Positions 11,601 to 22,783 of a stretch of 64,000 bases of DNA are shown here, piece by piece. The position numbers and the translations under genes are program-made. This stretch comes from Diphasiastrum complanatum. Lineage: Eukaryota > Streptophyta > Lycopodiopsida > Lycopodiales > Lycopodiaceae. The stretch is taken from NCBI GenBank assembly GCA_029204225.1, contig CM055104.1:22321952-22385951 (forward strand). Reading direction: 5' to 3'. The notes below the pieces were generated by a model. It made no database searches and had not been told where the DNA came from. It was given only the letters and a program-made list of their open reading frames with translations. How positions within the stretch are numbered: the stretch's first letter is position 1; the number at the start of each line of letters is the position of its first letter.

Positions 11601-13108
11601 CTCAAAATTGAGATTTTGATAGTATCTAGTTGTTTATGTGTGCCCATTATTGTGTAAATTATGCACTAGATTATTGTTATTTTAGTGTATTACTTGCGTA
11701 AATATGCTAAAGAATTCCGGCAAGCTATTTATGAGCACTTCCAACTATTTTCCATAACAAAGGATAGAAATAATATTCACATCCATGGAAGACCTCAAAA
11801 TTGAAGTTTCACCGAAATTGGAACAACATGATCATAGTTGTGACATGATAATTTTGTATATTGTTTTCAATCAATTGCTCATGTCACTTTCAAGTTGGAT
11901 ACTATTCTTTGAGTAAAATTTTATCATTTCTTATTGTAGAAGGTGATTAGTTGTGCATAAAAGTTTCCAACAAAACATTCAATTTCATAGTTTCCTAATA
12001 AGCTTATGTCTCATCATGTACCATGTCAAGCTCAATATCCAATCACGAAATACAAGAGGCGGAGGCTCTTTATGCCATCATGGGTGCTACTATAGAAACC
12101 GCACCTCAATTTTGTCTTCAATTCATGATTTTTGTTCAAGTGGGCTCTATGTATACCTACTATTCATCACAAACATGCACTCCATCCAGAGAAATATGGT
12201 GCGTGGTTGGAGATAATATATCAGTGAAACCTTGGAGACCATCAACAATCATCCAAATTTCCTTGATTAGTTCATTATTGGCAGGAGCATACAATGGGGG
12301 AAGAGCCATAATGTACCAAACAATACTTGCTGGTTGTAAAAAGAACTACATGCATGCGTTTATAGGAGGTACGAAAAGTTGTATCACTTTTCTCATCACA
12401 AATTTACTTTATTGCATTTTTTTCAAGAAAAAAAGGCATCTACGTTTCTTTTCTTTCAACTAAATTGTTGGTGGATATTATATTTAATATGCAGGGCTTT
12501 ATACATTTGCTGCTCTACTACTAAGGTGCACAACCATTGCAACTCTTGTCTTTATTGGTAATAGCAACTTCAAAATTTTTGTGAATGGTGATAGTACTAG
12601 CACTGGCCCATTAGATCTCAGATTTGTGGCTTTTCTAATTGTGGGCTTTGCAGTTCCATCTATCTTGTTTTGGGTGTTTTTGAGACCAAAACAAATAGCT
12701 TTGAGTAGAAATTCTTCTCTATTGTACTTTGGAGCAAGAATTATGCAATCATTAATATTTGGCTATGTAAGCCTCTTCTTAGGACCATTACATCCATTGG
12801 TTAGTGATGCTAGGGCAAGGAATAAGTTAAAAGAACATAAATTCTACACTTGCCTACTCCTTTTGATGTCAATGCACATATCTCTTGATGTCTTTGCCTT
12901 AATAATAAGTATCACAAGCAACGGTGTGAATCCTTGTGGTCCTGTTCTTGATAAGTTTACTTACGTTGGACATTCACCACCATTGAGTGCAACTTTGACT
13001 TGTGGTCGATTTGCAACGTTTGTCACAACAGGGATTACCTTGAGCATTTTGTCCATGCTAAGTTTTGTATATTTACTCCATAATGATATAAAAGAATCAA
13101 TCTTCTAG
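8679..13108 (+). CDS. XK-related (XKR-like) multi-pass membrane protein, three-exon host gene
   Basis: Proposed exons are 8679-9575, 12031-12368 and 12495-13108, with GT-AG introns. Donor and acceptor phases agree at both junctions (phase 2, then phase 1), giving about 615 residues. The N-terminal ~185 residues are hydrophilic and hold a 62-residue tandem repeat. The rest is membrane-like: LFDFLTTILVVKQNYDLDYH, then LPLLQLQRLLSGLW, IETAPQFCLQFMIFV in exon 2, and several hydrophobic segments in exon 3 ending in YLLHNDIKESIF. The order of an aspartate-containing first helix, an LLQL motif and an E-[TS]-A-P-Q-x2-LQ motif is what I know from the animal XK/XKR family (Pfam XK-related), whose members include phospholipid scramblases. 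Function here is inferred from resemblance only. One frame change is needed near the C5 run at 9475-9479. It could be a real lesion or a sequence error. Confidence 0.6.
8784..9155 (+). repeat. 186-bp tandem duplication in exon 1 of the XKR-like gene
   Basis: Two head-to-tail copies of 62 codons (8784-8969 and 8970-9155) each begin LCIPVCNDSIVVA and end CSNLED. They keep the frame and differ by a few substitutions, mostly replacing one residue by another, plus a small in-frame length change. The unit holds WNESEEIAMLG and an acidic stretch. The function is unknown. Confidence 0.85.
9684..9834 (+). repeat. Two short tandem duplications in intron 1
   Basis: A ~37-bp unit ending in CCTCGACTATGCAT occurs at 9684-9720 and about 9730-9765. 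It is followed by a 33-bp unit starting ATGCTGCTGCCAACTCGCA at 9769-9801 and 9802-9834, with a single base difference between its copies. Confidence 0.8.
11441..11808 (+). repeat. Direct repeat of ~175 bp in intron 1
   Basis: The copies at about 11441-11617 and 11633-11808 share TTTATGTGTGC at the start, TTACTTGC in the middle and CATGGAAGACCTCAAAATTGA near the end. The identity is moderate, so the duplication is not recent. Confidence 0.7.
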
Positions 13109-14530
13109 TGCGTTCAATCCAAGTAGTTTTTGTTTATGTGATACAAGCATTAAAGTAAAAGGAGGCTGAAAATTTATAGAGTGGAGAAGATTTCATAGAT
13201 TCCATGAAAGAAAGTCCATGCATGACTTATAATTTGTGCAAAATATAGCTCAAAGTTGAAGTCAGCATGAGAGCAACAAATTGAGTAGGACTTCCATTTT
13301 TTTTAAAGCAAGGTTTGATATATTACTGCCATTTTGGTTTACCTATGGCATATTGATATTTTGGCACTCAAACAGTCAAATTGCAGCAAATGAACAATAT
13401 GTGCATATTGATTGGCTATGGATTTGTTTTGATATAGATTTTTTTACTTTCACTGTAGTTGTTCTTCTTCACTTTATTTGATGGTATTACTAACTTCTCA
13501 ATCAATCAGTTGAGTTTTGGATTTATTTTCAATCTCACAAAGTGATATATTTGTATTGAGTAACAAGGTAATTTAGAAAGGTTATAGTTTTTCAGGTATA
13601 GGCATTAAGAGCAACATTTCCATACATATTGCACTTTGAGTTTGGATTGCACCTACAAGTTGTTTAAACAAATCAAAGTTGAGTTTGCTTGCATATATTT
13701 CATTGTGACCTTGAAAATGTATGTTAGAAATTTATTGCTTAATGGTAAAATTTATCCATGACTATCTCCTGCATTTTATTTTTTCTATTTTGACATAATA
13801 TTCAAGAGTTACAACCACATTGGAAAGTTGTTATGAAACTTACAACTCAATGAAAAACAAGTTGTATAATCAGTTAAGAAAAATAAGTGTAAGTGCCTCC
13901 ATCGATCAAGCTTGAGAAAGATCCATGATAAGCATGAAGACCACAATATATTATGTAGTTTAAACATATGATTGTTTGGTCAAATAAAAAAAACTATCAA
14001 TGGCCTTGAAAGTTCATTCTAGATTCCTACAAAGTAGTCATGCAACTCATTTCACCAATTGAATGATAAGATTCCATTTTATCTACCATGAATTAATATT
14101 CTAGGAGCACCTACTTCATGCCTCTCTCCCACGTGAATAGCATACTCTCTCTTGTATACCCACAACCAAGAGATATTCGAATGAGTGTGTATGAGGAAAT
14201 GGACTCCCCGTGCATTGAGCTCACTCTAGCTATTCTAATACGTGATCTTTTTTTTTTTTAAACTAGCTCTACCTAAGTTTTAGCAATAGCTCAATCTAGT
14301 TATCATGGCATGTATACTTTCTCCCCACAAATATTTACACCCCAAAAAATAAAGGCTTTTTTTTCCTTAAGCTTTCAACATCTCTCAAGAATCGCATTAT
14401 TTGGATATTATTTTCACATAATTCCAAAATACTGCAAGAAAACTAAATGCTCTAATGATTTATTGTTGCATCGAAAAATGAACTAAGGCTCGGATTTATA
14501 CGCAGGGTCAGATTTATTAGACCTGAATCG
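13109..14530 (+). other. 3' flank of the XKR-like gene, AT-rich, no gene seen
   Basis: It probably contains the 3' UTR. A 66-codon frame at 13281-13481 has hydrophobic residues but no recognisable motif and no supporting splice sites. No transposon motif is seen until the LTR at 14531. Confidence 0.4.
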
Positions 14531-15880
14531 TGTCATGTACTTTTAGTACATCCATGCTTATACATGCAAGATAATATCCAATGTAAGCTTTGTAGGCCCA
14601 AAAGGAGCTATTAGCTTTAAGAACAAGGCGGTTCCCTCTTTAGGCCCTTCAAAGTAATTAATAAGGATAATAGGCCACTAAGGGCCCAAAGTAGGCTAAA
14701 TGATACTTAACAAGGGGCTAACTATCCTTCAAGATAGTTATGTTTAGTTTGTCTATAACTAGGCAAGAGACAACAATTTTTTAATCTTTTGGCTCATTTG
14801 CAAGTGAGAGCTTATTGCTTCCTCCTTGTGAATATGAGCTATGGGGATCTCCATTGCTAGGTCTCATGTGCCCTATCCACATGAATCAATGCTCTATTTC
14901 CATTGACTGTACTATTTATTTCATTGCTAATGTGATTGTATGAAGATCTTTGTGTTTCTAGCTTTCTATGGATATGCTATCTTGAATGCTTTGTACTTTT
15001 CTTGCTCTTAGCTTTACTCCCATTGTAATTGCTATTAGCTTAGATTTGGCACATGACATTTCTTGGTATCAAAGCATAGATCCTAAATTCATGATGATTC
15101 TATGTGAATTTCATTAGATTTGATAAGTTTATTGTTTTTGTAGCTTTCTTTTTGCTAATTTCTAACTTTGAATTTTTCAGGTCTGCTCAGACCAATTTTC
15201 GACATTCAATTTCATTTTTCATTACTAATTTGATTCTATAGCTTTGTAGAGCTTTGTATTAGCTTTCATTTGCACCAATTTGCAAGGCATTTGGATAAGA
15301 GATGCAAAAGTTATTGCACTTTTCCCAAAAGTTGTCAAAATAGGTGACTAAACTTTTCATTTCACTTTGTTTGCATTTTTCAAATTTGATTTGAGTTTTT
15401 TAAGTTTCTATCCATATAATTTTAGAGCATTGTTTTAGCTTTGATCTGATCCATATGGCAGGTCATTTGGATTAGTATCCAAAAAGTTATGACAATTCTT
15501 GATTCCTAGCTCTAGTTTTGTTAGTTTTCTTTCTTCAAAATTTTCAGACCTGTTCTATGATTAATTCGACCTATCAAATCACCTCCAATCATTAATCTGA
15601 TACTATAGGCTGATAGAGCTTGTTGTTAGATTTTCAAAGGTACTGAGTCTGTGTGATTTGGATCAATATCAAAGAAGTTATGATCACATTAGTGGAGATG
15701 AGTTTGACTAGCCAGAATTTTGAAAATTTTCTTGTGGATTTTTCCAAGTGAGAGAGAAGCACTTCAATTTTTCATTCTTGAAGTTCAGTTTCTTTTGTGC
15801 TGAACATGGTCCACAACTGCTGGAACTACAACTTATGACAAATCCGCACTAATGGGTTGTAATGGTTTATCCATATAATA
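14531..15880 (+). mobile_element. Orphan 5' LTR with primer site and leader
   Basis: A 528-bp LTR (14531-15058) begins TGTCATGT and ends ACATGACA, an 8-bp inverted terminal match. Six bases later TGGTATCAAAGC (15064-15075) resembles the initiator tRNA-Met primer site with one change. About 800 bp of T-rich untranslated leader follow. The element is then cut by the minus-strand gypsy at about 15890. No second LTR is in the window and the coding region is gone. Confidence 0.7.
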
Positions 15881-15892
15881 CAAAGAAAGGTG

Positions 15893-18800
15893 TTATACCG
15901 ATTGACACATGTGGAGTGCTATTATAACAAAATTCGGCGAGGTACAACCAATTGACCCACTTTGTCTGATGATCCGAAACAAAGTGTCGCAAATAACACT
16001 ATTAGTTTCTGGATGAAATGATGTACTTAAGCACAATTTAGTGCCCAACTTGTTCATTAAGACCTTCCAAAAAGTGGAAATAAATTTGCTATTTCTGTCA
16101 CTCACTATCTCCTTCGATATTCCGTGCAACTTGAAGACATTCTTCAAGAATATTTGTGCTACTTGGGCTGCACTGTCAATAGTTTTATAAGGTAAGAAAT
16201 GTGCATATTTTGTAAGCCGATCCACCACCACATAAATACCATCATATCCCCCAGTTGTTGTTGGCAAGGAAGGTATAAAATCCATGCTAATACTTGTCCA
16301 ACGCTGCGTAGGAATAGATAATGGATGCAATAAACCTAGTTGCTTAACATGTTTCACCTTATTCACTTGACAAGGAATACATTCCTGCACATATGTACCA
16401 GCCCATTTAAATAGCTTCCGGATGGTTTGATGTCTTTAAAATTCCATTATGCCCAACACGTGGAGATGAGTGTCGTCATATAATACTTTTGGAATGAACT
16501 TAGATTTAGGAGCAAGCACAACTCTCGAATGGTCATACAACAATATTTGTCCTTGTTTCTTATATCGGGGATAAACAACTGAATTAGAGTTTTGCAGTTC
16601 CTCTCAAATCTCCCTTAAATCTGGATCTTCCTTATACTCTGCTTCAATGTCTCTTATCCAATCTGCACTTAAGGCAGATATTGCGAAAATTGTGCTGAAT
16701 CTCAAATTTGACCACAACATTCTATGCTCCTCCGTTAAAGGATAATCCAATATTTCCTTTTGATGTTTCGCCAAGCATGCCGCATATTCCTCTGTAGATT
16801 TCGAAAATGCATTCATCTGTAGAGACCATATTCTGATAACGCATCTGCAACTACATTGTCCTTTCCTTTAAGATATTCAATGTTAAAATCATAAGATTGA
16901 ACCTGTGACAACCATCTCTTCTGCCTATCATTTACTTGTTTTTGGCTCAAGAAATATTTCAAACTATGATGGTCACTTTTAATTAGAAAATTTAGAGCCA
17001 TATAAGTAGTGTCGCCATTTCTTGAGGGCATGCACAATCGCCAACATTTCCTTGTCATGTGTAGGATATGATGTCTCCTTGTCAGTGAGTTTCCTACTTT
17101 CATAGGCAATGACCCCATCTACTTGACTCAAAATAGCTCCCAATCTTATACCACTGGCATCCACGGTAACCATGAAAGGTAAGTTAAAGTTGGGTTGCAC
17201 TAGTAAAGAAGCCGTTATCAACGATACCTTAAGAGCTTCGAAAGCCATATGAGTTCCCTCATTCCACTCAAACTTATCCTTTTTCAAAAGATGGGTAAGC
17301 GGTGCTACCACTTTTGAGAAGTCCTGAATGAATCTTCTATAATAGGATGCTAAACCCAAGAATCCTCTCAATTCTCTGACGCTGTTAGGTGAATTCCAAT
17401 TCTTGATTGCCTCAATTTTTTTCTAGTCCACCTTGATTCCCTCCTTGGACACATTGTGTCCCAAGTATTCCACCTCATCTTGAGCGAATTCACATTTGGT
17501 TATCTTTGCAAACAACTTGTATTCTCAAAGAATACTTAAAACTGTATCCAAATGTTTCGCATGCTCTTCCATGTTCTTGCTATATATCAGGATGTCGTCA
17601 AAGAATACCAACACAAACAAATAAAGGTAAGGTTCAAAAATCTGATTTATAAGAGCTTGAAAAGTGGCAAGAGCATTAGTTACTCCGAAAGGCATAACTT
17701 TGAATTCATAATGTCCCCTGTCAGTTCAGAAAGTTGTTTTATGCTGATCCTCTTCTTTCACCTTAATCTGATGGTATCCTGAACGTAAATCTATTTTTGA
17801 AAAGACGATGGCTCCCTTTAGCGCATCCAACAAATCATCCACTCTAGGGATTGGATCTCTGTTTTTGATGGTCGCTTTGTTAAGAGCTCGATAATCAATA
17901 CACATCCTGAATGTTCCATCTTTCTTCTTAACCAACAACACGGGAGAGGCAAAAGGTGATTTACTTCGAACAATAAATTCTTGTGAGAGTAACTCCTGAA
18001 TTTGTTTATAGACTTTTTCTTTTTCGGCCCTTGATAGTTTGTAAGGTGGCAAATTGACCGGTTTTGTTCCCGATTAGAATTCAATGGGATGGTCCACAAA
18101 TCTGGTAGGAGGTTCCCCTTTCGGTAACTGATCAGCAAGCACATCAAAAAATTTACCCAAAATCTTCTGAATCTTTGGATCTTTCACATTGTTTTACCTT
18201 TGACAATGCTTTTGTTTTGACTTCCTTAACTTGTCCCTCAACTTCTTCGATCCTGAGCACAAATATTTCCACATTTGATCTAGACAGCCTTTGAGCCTTC
18301 TCCACAGAAATCAGCTGCAAAGTTGAATGTGGTTGACTAGATTGAACGTTGTGTAGTTCAAATTGGCGTTGTCCTTGATCGAAATTGATTGTCACATTTT
18401 CCAAGGTCTTAAGCCATGCCACCCCTAGTATAACATCAATTGGGCCCAGCTCCACAATATGGAAACTCATTTTAAGAGTATAATCTTCGATTTGCAAGTT
18501 CACCATTGGGGTGATGTTATTACAAAGAATGATTACTCCATTGGCAATTTGGACTCTCATGTTATCACAATGATCCAAAGATGTTAAATCGCAGCTTTGT
18601 AATGACCTACTGTTAAAGAAGTTATGCGTACTACCACTATCTATTAAACAAAATACTTTCCTTCCATTAATTAATGCTTGCACATGGAAGGTTTCGTCAA
18701 AATGGGATCTATTGAAAGCATTTAGAGATATGCTCAATAGTTCAACTTTATGCACCCTTCATTACTTTGCGAGGGCTCAATGTCAATGACATTCTCTAGA

Positions 18801-19566
18801 AAAGTGTTAATATCATCTTCGTCATCTTCGACAATCAAGGAAATCCCTGCAAACTTATCTTTATCACACTTATGCCTTGGTTTTCATTTTGAAAACATAA
18901 GCCTTGTTTTCGTAGACGATCTATCTCTGCCTTTGATATGACAATTTTCACCTCCGGCTTGGCCTCCATGTTGCTCACTTGTTTCTTGCCACTATTCCTC
19001 CTATCATCTTCCTTAATTGTCGGGTATTGGAGGATTGTGCTCCTTTCCTTATCATGTCGACGAATATCAGAGCTCCGCTCAACTTCCCGCCCATGAACTT
19101 CATATCTGGGTGCTCCCGATTTAGTTGACCACTTACCAACATATTTAGGCTCGATTTTAAGAGCCACCCGCATTGCTTGGTCCAAATCAGTGCAAAAACG
19201 TGATGCTACATCAGCTCCAATATCTGGTTGCAGTCCCTGTATATACCTTCGTAAGTGATCCATGTCTGACACCGTGGGTAGCTCAAGAGTTAGACTCCAG
19301 AAATCAAAGTTATACTCATGTATCGAACTCTTCTGGCATATCTTTGTCCATCTTTTAAAGTTATCATCATCCTGGAATGGTCTTCTGAAGGTCTCAATAC
19401 AAGCATTCTTAAATAACGTCCAATTAGTTCGTGCGTTACATTCCTCTATTGATAGCCTATTCTCCCTTCGCTTCCACCACTCATAAGCTGCCTCTTCAAA
19501 GTGGATTGTAGTGAAAGTCTATCAAACAGGGTGAAGTAACGATTTAATTTATCCAACCACTCCTGT
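15893..19566 (-). pseudogene. Ty3-gypsy 1: gag, protease, RT, RNase H, partial integrase
   Basis: On the minus strand: a gag piece (19643-18835); a protease with CLIDSGSTHNFF (18755-18153); RT with [20 protein letters not shown] and a [10 protein letters not shown] active site (18052-17540); RNase H with [16 protein letters not shown] (17371-16850); and integrase with an ISMDFIPSLP start and VSDRNSKF (16390-15893). The order RT-RNase H-IN is that of Metaviridae. In-frame stops interrupt RT at 17726-17728, about 17525 and about 17425, while downstream sense continues in the same frame. The integrase loses its glutamate region by a frame change and ends abruptly, with no chromodomain. Gag is cut at 19566 by an LTR splinter. 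Confidence 0.85.
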
Positions 19567-19798
19567 ATGTCGGGCGGCTTGCTTGGAGGGAAGTCACCCA
19601 CATCGGGACCCTCGATTTGGCATGGCGCCAGGTTGGATCTCAATGTTGGTTTCTAAACTTCCAATTGGTTAAGTCTGATCGTTGTTGGCGAGTTGGCTAC
19701 TTGTATGTCAAGTGGGATTGGACGGCAAGAGTTGAAGGCTGGGAAGCTAAATCGTGGTTCCCGGCTCCCTTTGGAATGCCTGCGCTTCAAGTTAGGAT
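19567..19798 (+). repeat. 232-bp splinter of the 'GGCGCC' family LTR between two gypsies
   Basis: It runs from CGGCTTGCTTGGAGG to TTGGAATGCCTGCGCT and matches the last part of the LTRs at 50455-50670 and 54217-54439. It sits directly between the gag of the minus gypsy and the middle of the RT of the plus gypsy, with no filler on either side. Confidence 0.85.
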
Positions 19799-22317
19799 AC
19801 CATCAAATTAGAATACACGAAGGGGATGTTTCCAAAACTAGCTTTCGTACTAGGTATGGCCATTACAAATTTTTAGTTTTACCCTTTGGTCTAACTAATG
19901 CCCCGACAACCTTCCAATAGATGATGAATGATATTCTTCGTCCATATCTGGGGAAGTTTCTCGTGGTATTTTTAGACGACATACTGACTCTAGAGGAGCA
20001 CGAAGCGCATTTGCGTACAGTCTTAGATAATCCAAGGCAGTCAAAGCTTTATGCTAAGGAGTCTAAATGTGAGTTTTTTCAAACTCGACTTAAGTATTTG
20101 GGACATATCGTTTTCGATTGAGGTCTTGAGATCGACTACGATAAGGTCCAGAAAGTTCGTGATTGGCCTATCCTGAAAACCATTAAAGAAGTAAAATCTT
20201 TTTTAGGCTTCACAGGTTTTTTCCATAAATTCATTAAAGACTATGCCTTAGTTGCATTGCCTCTAACGAATCTTCTTAAGGGAGTGAAGAAAGCCAAACG
20301 GAAAACTAAAAAGGTAAATAAGAAGAAGGCCGGAAGGCGTTCGAAGATCAGTCCTCCTGTTGTTTGGACTGATGAACTTAATCAAAGCTTTGAAGCTTTG
20401 AAGATGTTGGTATCTATAGCCCCTATCTTACACATAGTGGACCCTAGCGGATCTTTCCTAGTGGAAACAGACGCTAGTGACTATGCAGTAGGTGCAGTCC
20501 TTTACCCAAGATGGTAGACCTGTGGCTTTCAAGAGCAAGAAGTTGGACCAAGCTCAAAGTAGGTATTCTACTTATGAGAAGGAACTTTTTGCTGTCATTT
20601 ATATGTTAAAGATCTGGAGACATTATTTGAATAGATCTAAATTCGTGGTTATGACAGATCATGAATCTCTTAAGTATATATGTGATGCCTCAGACCTTAG
20701 GGGTCGTAAGGCCCGCTGGTCTGAACTCATTCAAGAGTTCGAATTCGACATTAAGTATCGTCGAGGTACATCAAATTGTGTCGCTGATGCTTTGAGCCGG
20801 ATTGGTGAAATTAATCAGTTATGCTTTGCTAAATTCCAATCTGAGTTGTATCTTTCTCTACGAGATCTTTGTCAGACCGATAAGTTTTTCGGTCATATTT
20901 GGCAAGATGTCCTGGCAGGAAGTTTGTTAATGAGAGACAATCTTGGAAAGCAGGATTCCAAGAAATCTCGTGAAGAGAAGGTACTTGATGATTATTCCAT
21001 TCAGAATGGTTTGCTTTTCCGTATAGGAAAAGTCTATGTGCCAGATATCGCGGACATTAGGGCCCAAATCCAGCATGAGTGCCACGATAGCCCCAACGCG
21101 GGACACCCTGGTAGTCAAAGGACGCTTGACTTTGTTAAGAGAGAATTTTATTGGCCAAGAATGAAAGGTCACATCGAGGCATACGTTCAAAAGTGTGAAC
21201 AATTCCAGGTAAATAAAGCAGAAAGATTCAAAGCAACTGGTTTGTTGCACCTATTGGAAATTCCCAGTAAGAAATGGGAAAGTATTTCCATGATTTTGTG
21301 GTCGGACTTCCCAAAGTCAGGGAAGGGTCACGATGCTATTTGGGTAGTAGTTGACAGGCTAACCAAAATGGCACAGTTTATTCCAACAAAAACTATTGTC
21401 AAAGCTTCTGAACTTGCTCAACTCTTCGTTGAAAAGTTGTTCAGGTTGTATGGATTGTTGAACAATATTTCTAGTGATCGTGATTCCAAGTTCACTGGCA
21501 GGTTCTGGTAGGCGGTCTTTCAAAGACTTGAAACTACTTTAAGTCTATCGTCTACCGATTACCCAGAAACCGATGGTCAGACCGAACGTGTCAACCAATC
21601 GATGGAAAATATGCTTCGTGCATATGTTTCCAGGCGACAATCAGATTGGAAAAAGTATCTCCCAATGGTTGAGTTTGCATACAATAGTATGAAACATTCT
21701 GCCACTGGTTTCCTTTTATGCTCTTATACGACTTTCAGCCTCATTCCCCTATCTCCGTTGGACTCAAAGGTCTCAAGGTTCAAGCTACAACGGATTTCTT
21801 GCATGATATGCAGGTGGCTAGGAAAAGCATTAGATCGGCTCAAGATAGAGCCCAGTTCTATGCCAACCGAAGTCGCAAACCTCGAGAGTTTGAGATCGGT
21901 GATTGGGTGTATCTTAGAATCTCCAAGGACTCTAAGACACTTCGAACGAAGAAATGTTTGAAGTTATCTCCATGTTTTAGCGTTCCTTTCAAAATTCTTA
22001 ACAAGATTGGTAAGACTGCTTATAGACTAGAACTCCCTGTTGGAGCTAAAGTTCATCCTGTATTCTATGTTAGTCATTTAAAAGAACAACTTGGTGGGAA
22101 AGATGACCTGATTCCCACAGATGATCTAGTTCTATTGGAGGATTTGACGGCTTTTGTACCCCATAAACCGGAAAGGATCATGGATACTCTTCGACATCAG
22201 CTGAGAAATTGTTTGATATCTGAACATCTGATTCGTTGGAAAGGTAAGTCAGATGATGAGGACACCTGGGAGAAGGAAGATGATTTAAGACTTAGATTCT
22301 CTGGTTTCTTCCCATAG
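19799..22317 (+). pseudogene. Ty3-gypsy 2, chromovirus type: RT, RNase H, integrase, chromodomain
   Basis: RT starts in mid-domain ([13 protein letters not shown]) with an LVVFLDDIL active site. RNase H follows with FLVETDASDYAVGAVL, then the integrase zinc region (HDSPNAGHPG...), WVVVDRLTKMAQFIPT and TDGQTERVNQSMENM. The end is a chromodomain-like tail (PERIMDTLRHQL, EHLIRWKGKSDDEDTWE), placing it among the chromoviruses. It has stops at 19918-19920, 20119-20121 and 21509-21511 and a frame change at about 20515. In the integrase core, two nearby single-base changes of opposite sign (about 21290-21315) swap the residues of the first catalytic aspartate, so it would be inactive. The 5' end (gag, protease, half of RT) is missing. 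Confidence 0.85.
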
Positions 22318-22342
22318 AAGGAGGTTTTTATGGGGGAGGAAA

Positions 22343-22783
22343 TGCTATGTACCATAATGGTACGCCCTTCAGTGACGGCCTCGTAAGGGGCATGATGCAG
22401 GACTGGAGTTATCGACATGTCTAGGTGCCACGCGTCACCATCTTAGGTGGTCATGTGTCGTTGGCAGGACCGTGCTTGATGGGACCCAAGTGGTGGGTCT
22501 CCCTCTTTCGATTCACTCAGTCTACCCGAGAGTTGGTGGATGGAGAGCACGTGCATGAGCCAAGATGTATCTCCAGGCCAAGAGATGTGTGCTAGGGAGA
22601 GCCGAGTGCGATGGCTGGTGGTATGGGATGCCAATTATCATACCCGGCATGATTATGTCGATTGCTCTAGGGCATGGGGGTGGGTCAGTTGTGAGCCTAC
22701 GGTTGGGCGGTTACTGTGCGTCGTCACTAGTATGGGGTGTGCGGAACCTTCAAGGCAGTCGATGATCCTAGGAAGTTGTAACA
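22343..22783 (+). repeat. Probable 3' LTR of gypsy 2 (441 bp)
   Basis: A purine tract (TGGGGGAGGAA) at 22331-22342 follows the chromodomain stop. The next bases begin TGCTATGTACC, and a CA end (GTTGTAACA) occurs at 22783, just before copia gag sequence. No partner LTR is in the window, so the right edge is an estimate. Confidence 0.6.

Larger units (their letters stand above)
9576..12030 (+). other. Large first intron of the XKR-like gene
   Basis: It is bounded by CACAG|GTACT and TGTCAAG|CTC. It contains a 33-bp tandem duplication (9769-9801, 9802-9834), a ~37-bp duplicated CTCGACTATGCAT segment just before it (9684-9765), and a ~175-bp direct repeat at 11441-11808. Between 10130 and 10800 is a diverged field of CTAGTG/GTACTGTA-like words. 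No exon-like frame was found in it. Confidence 0.5.
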
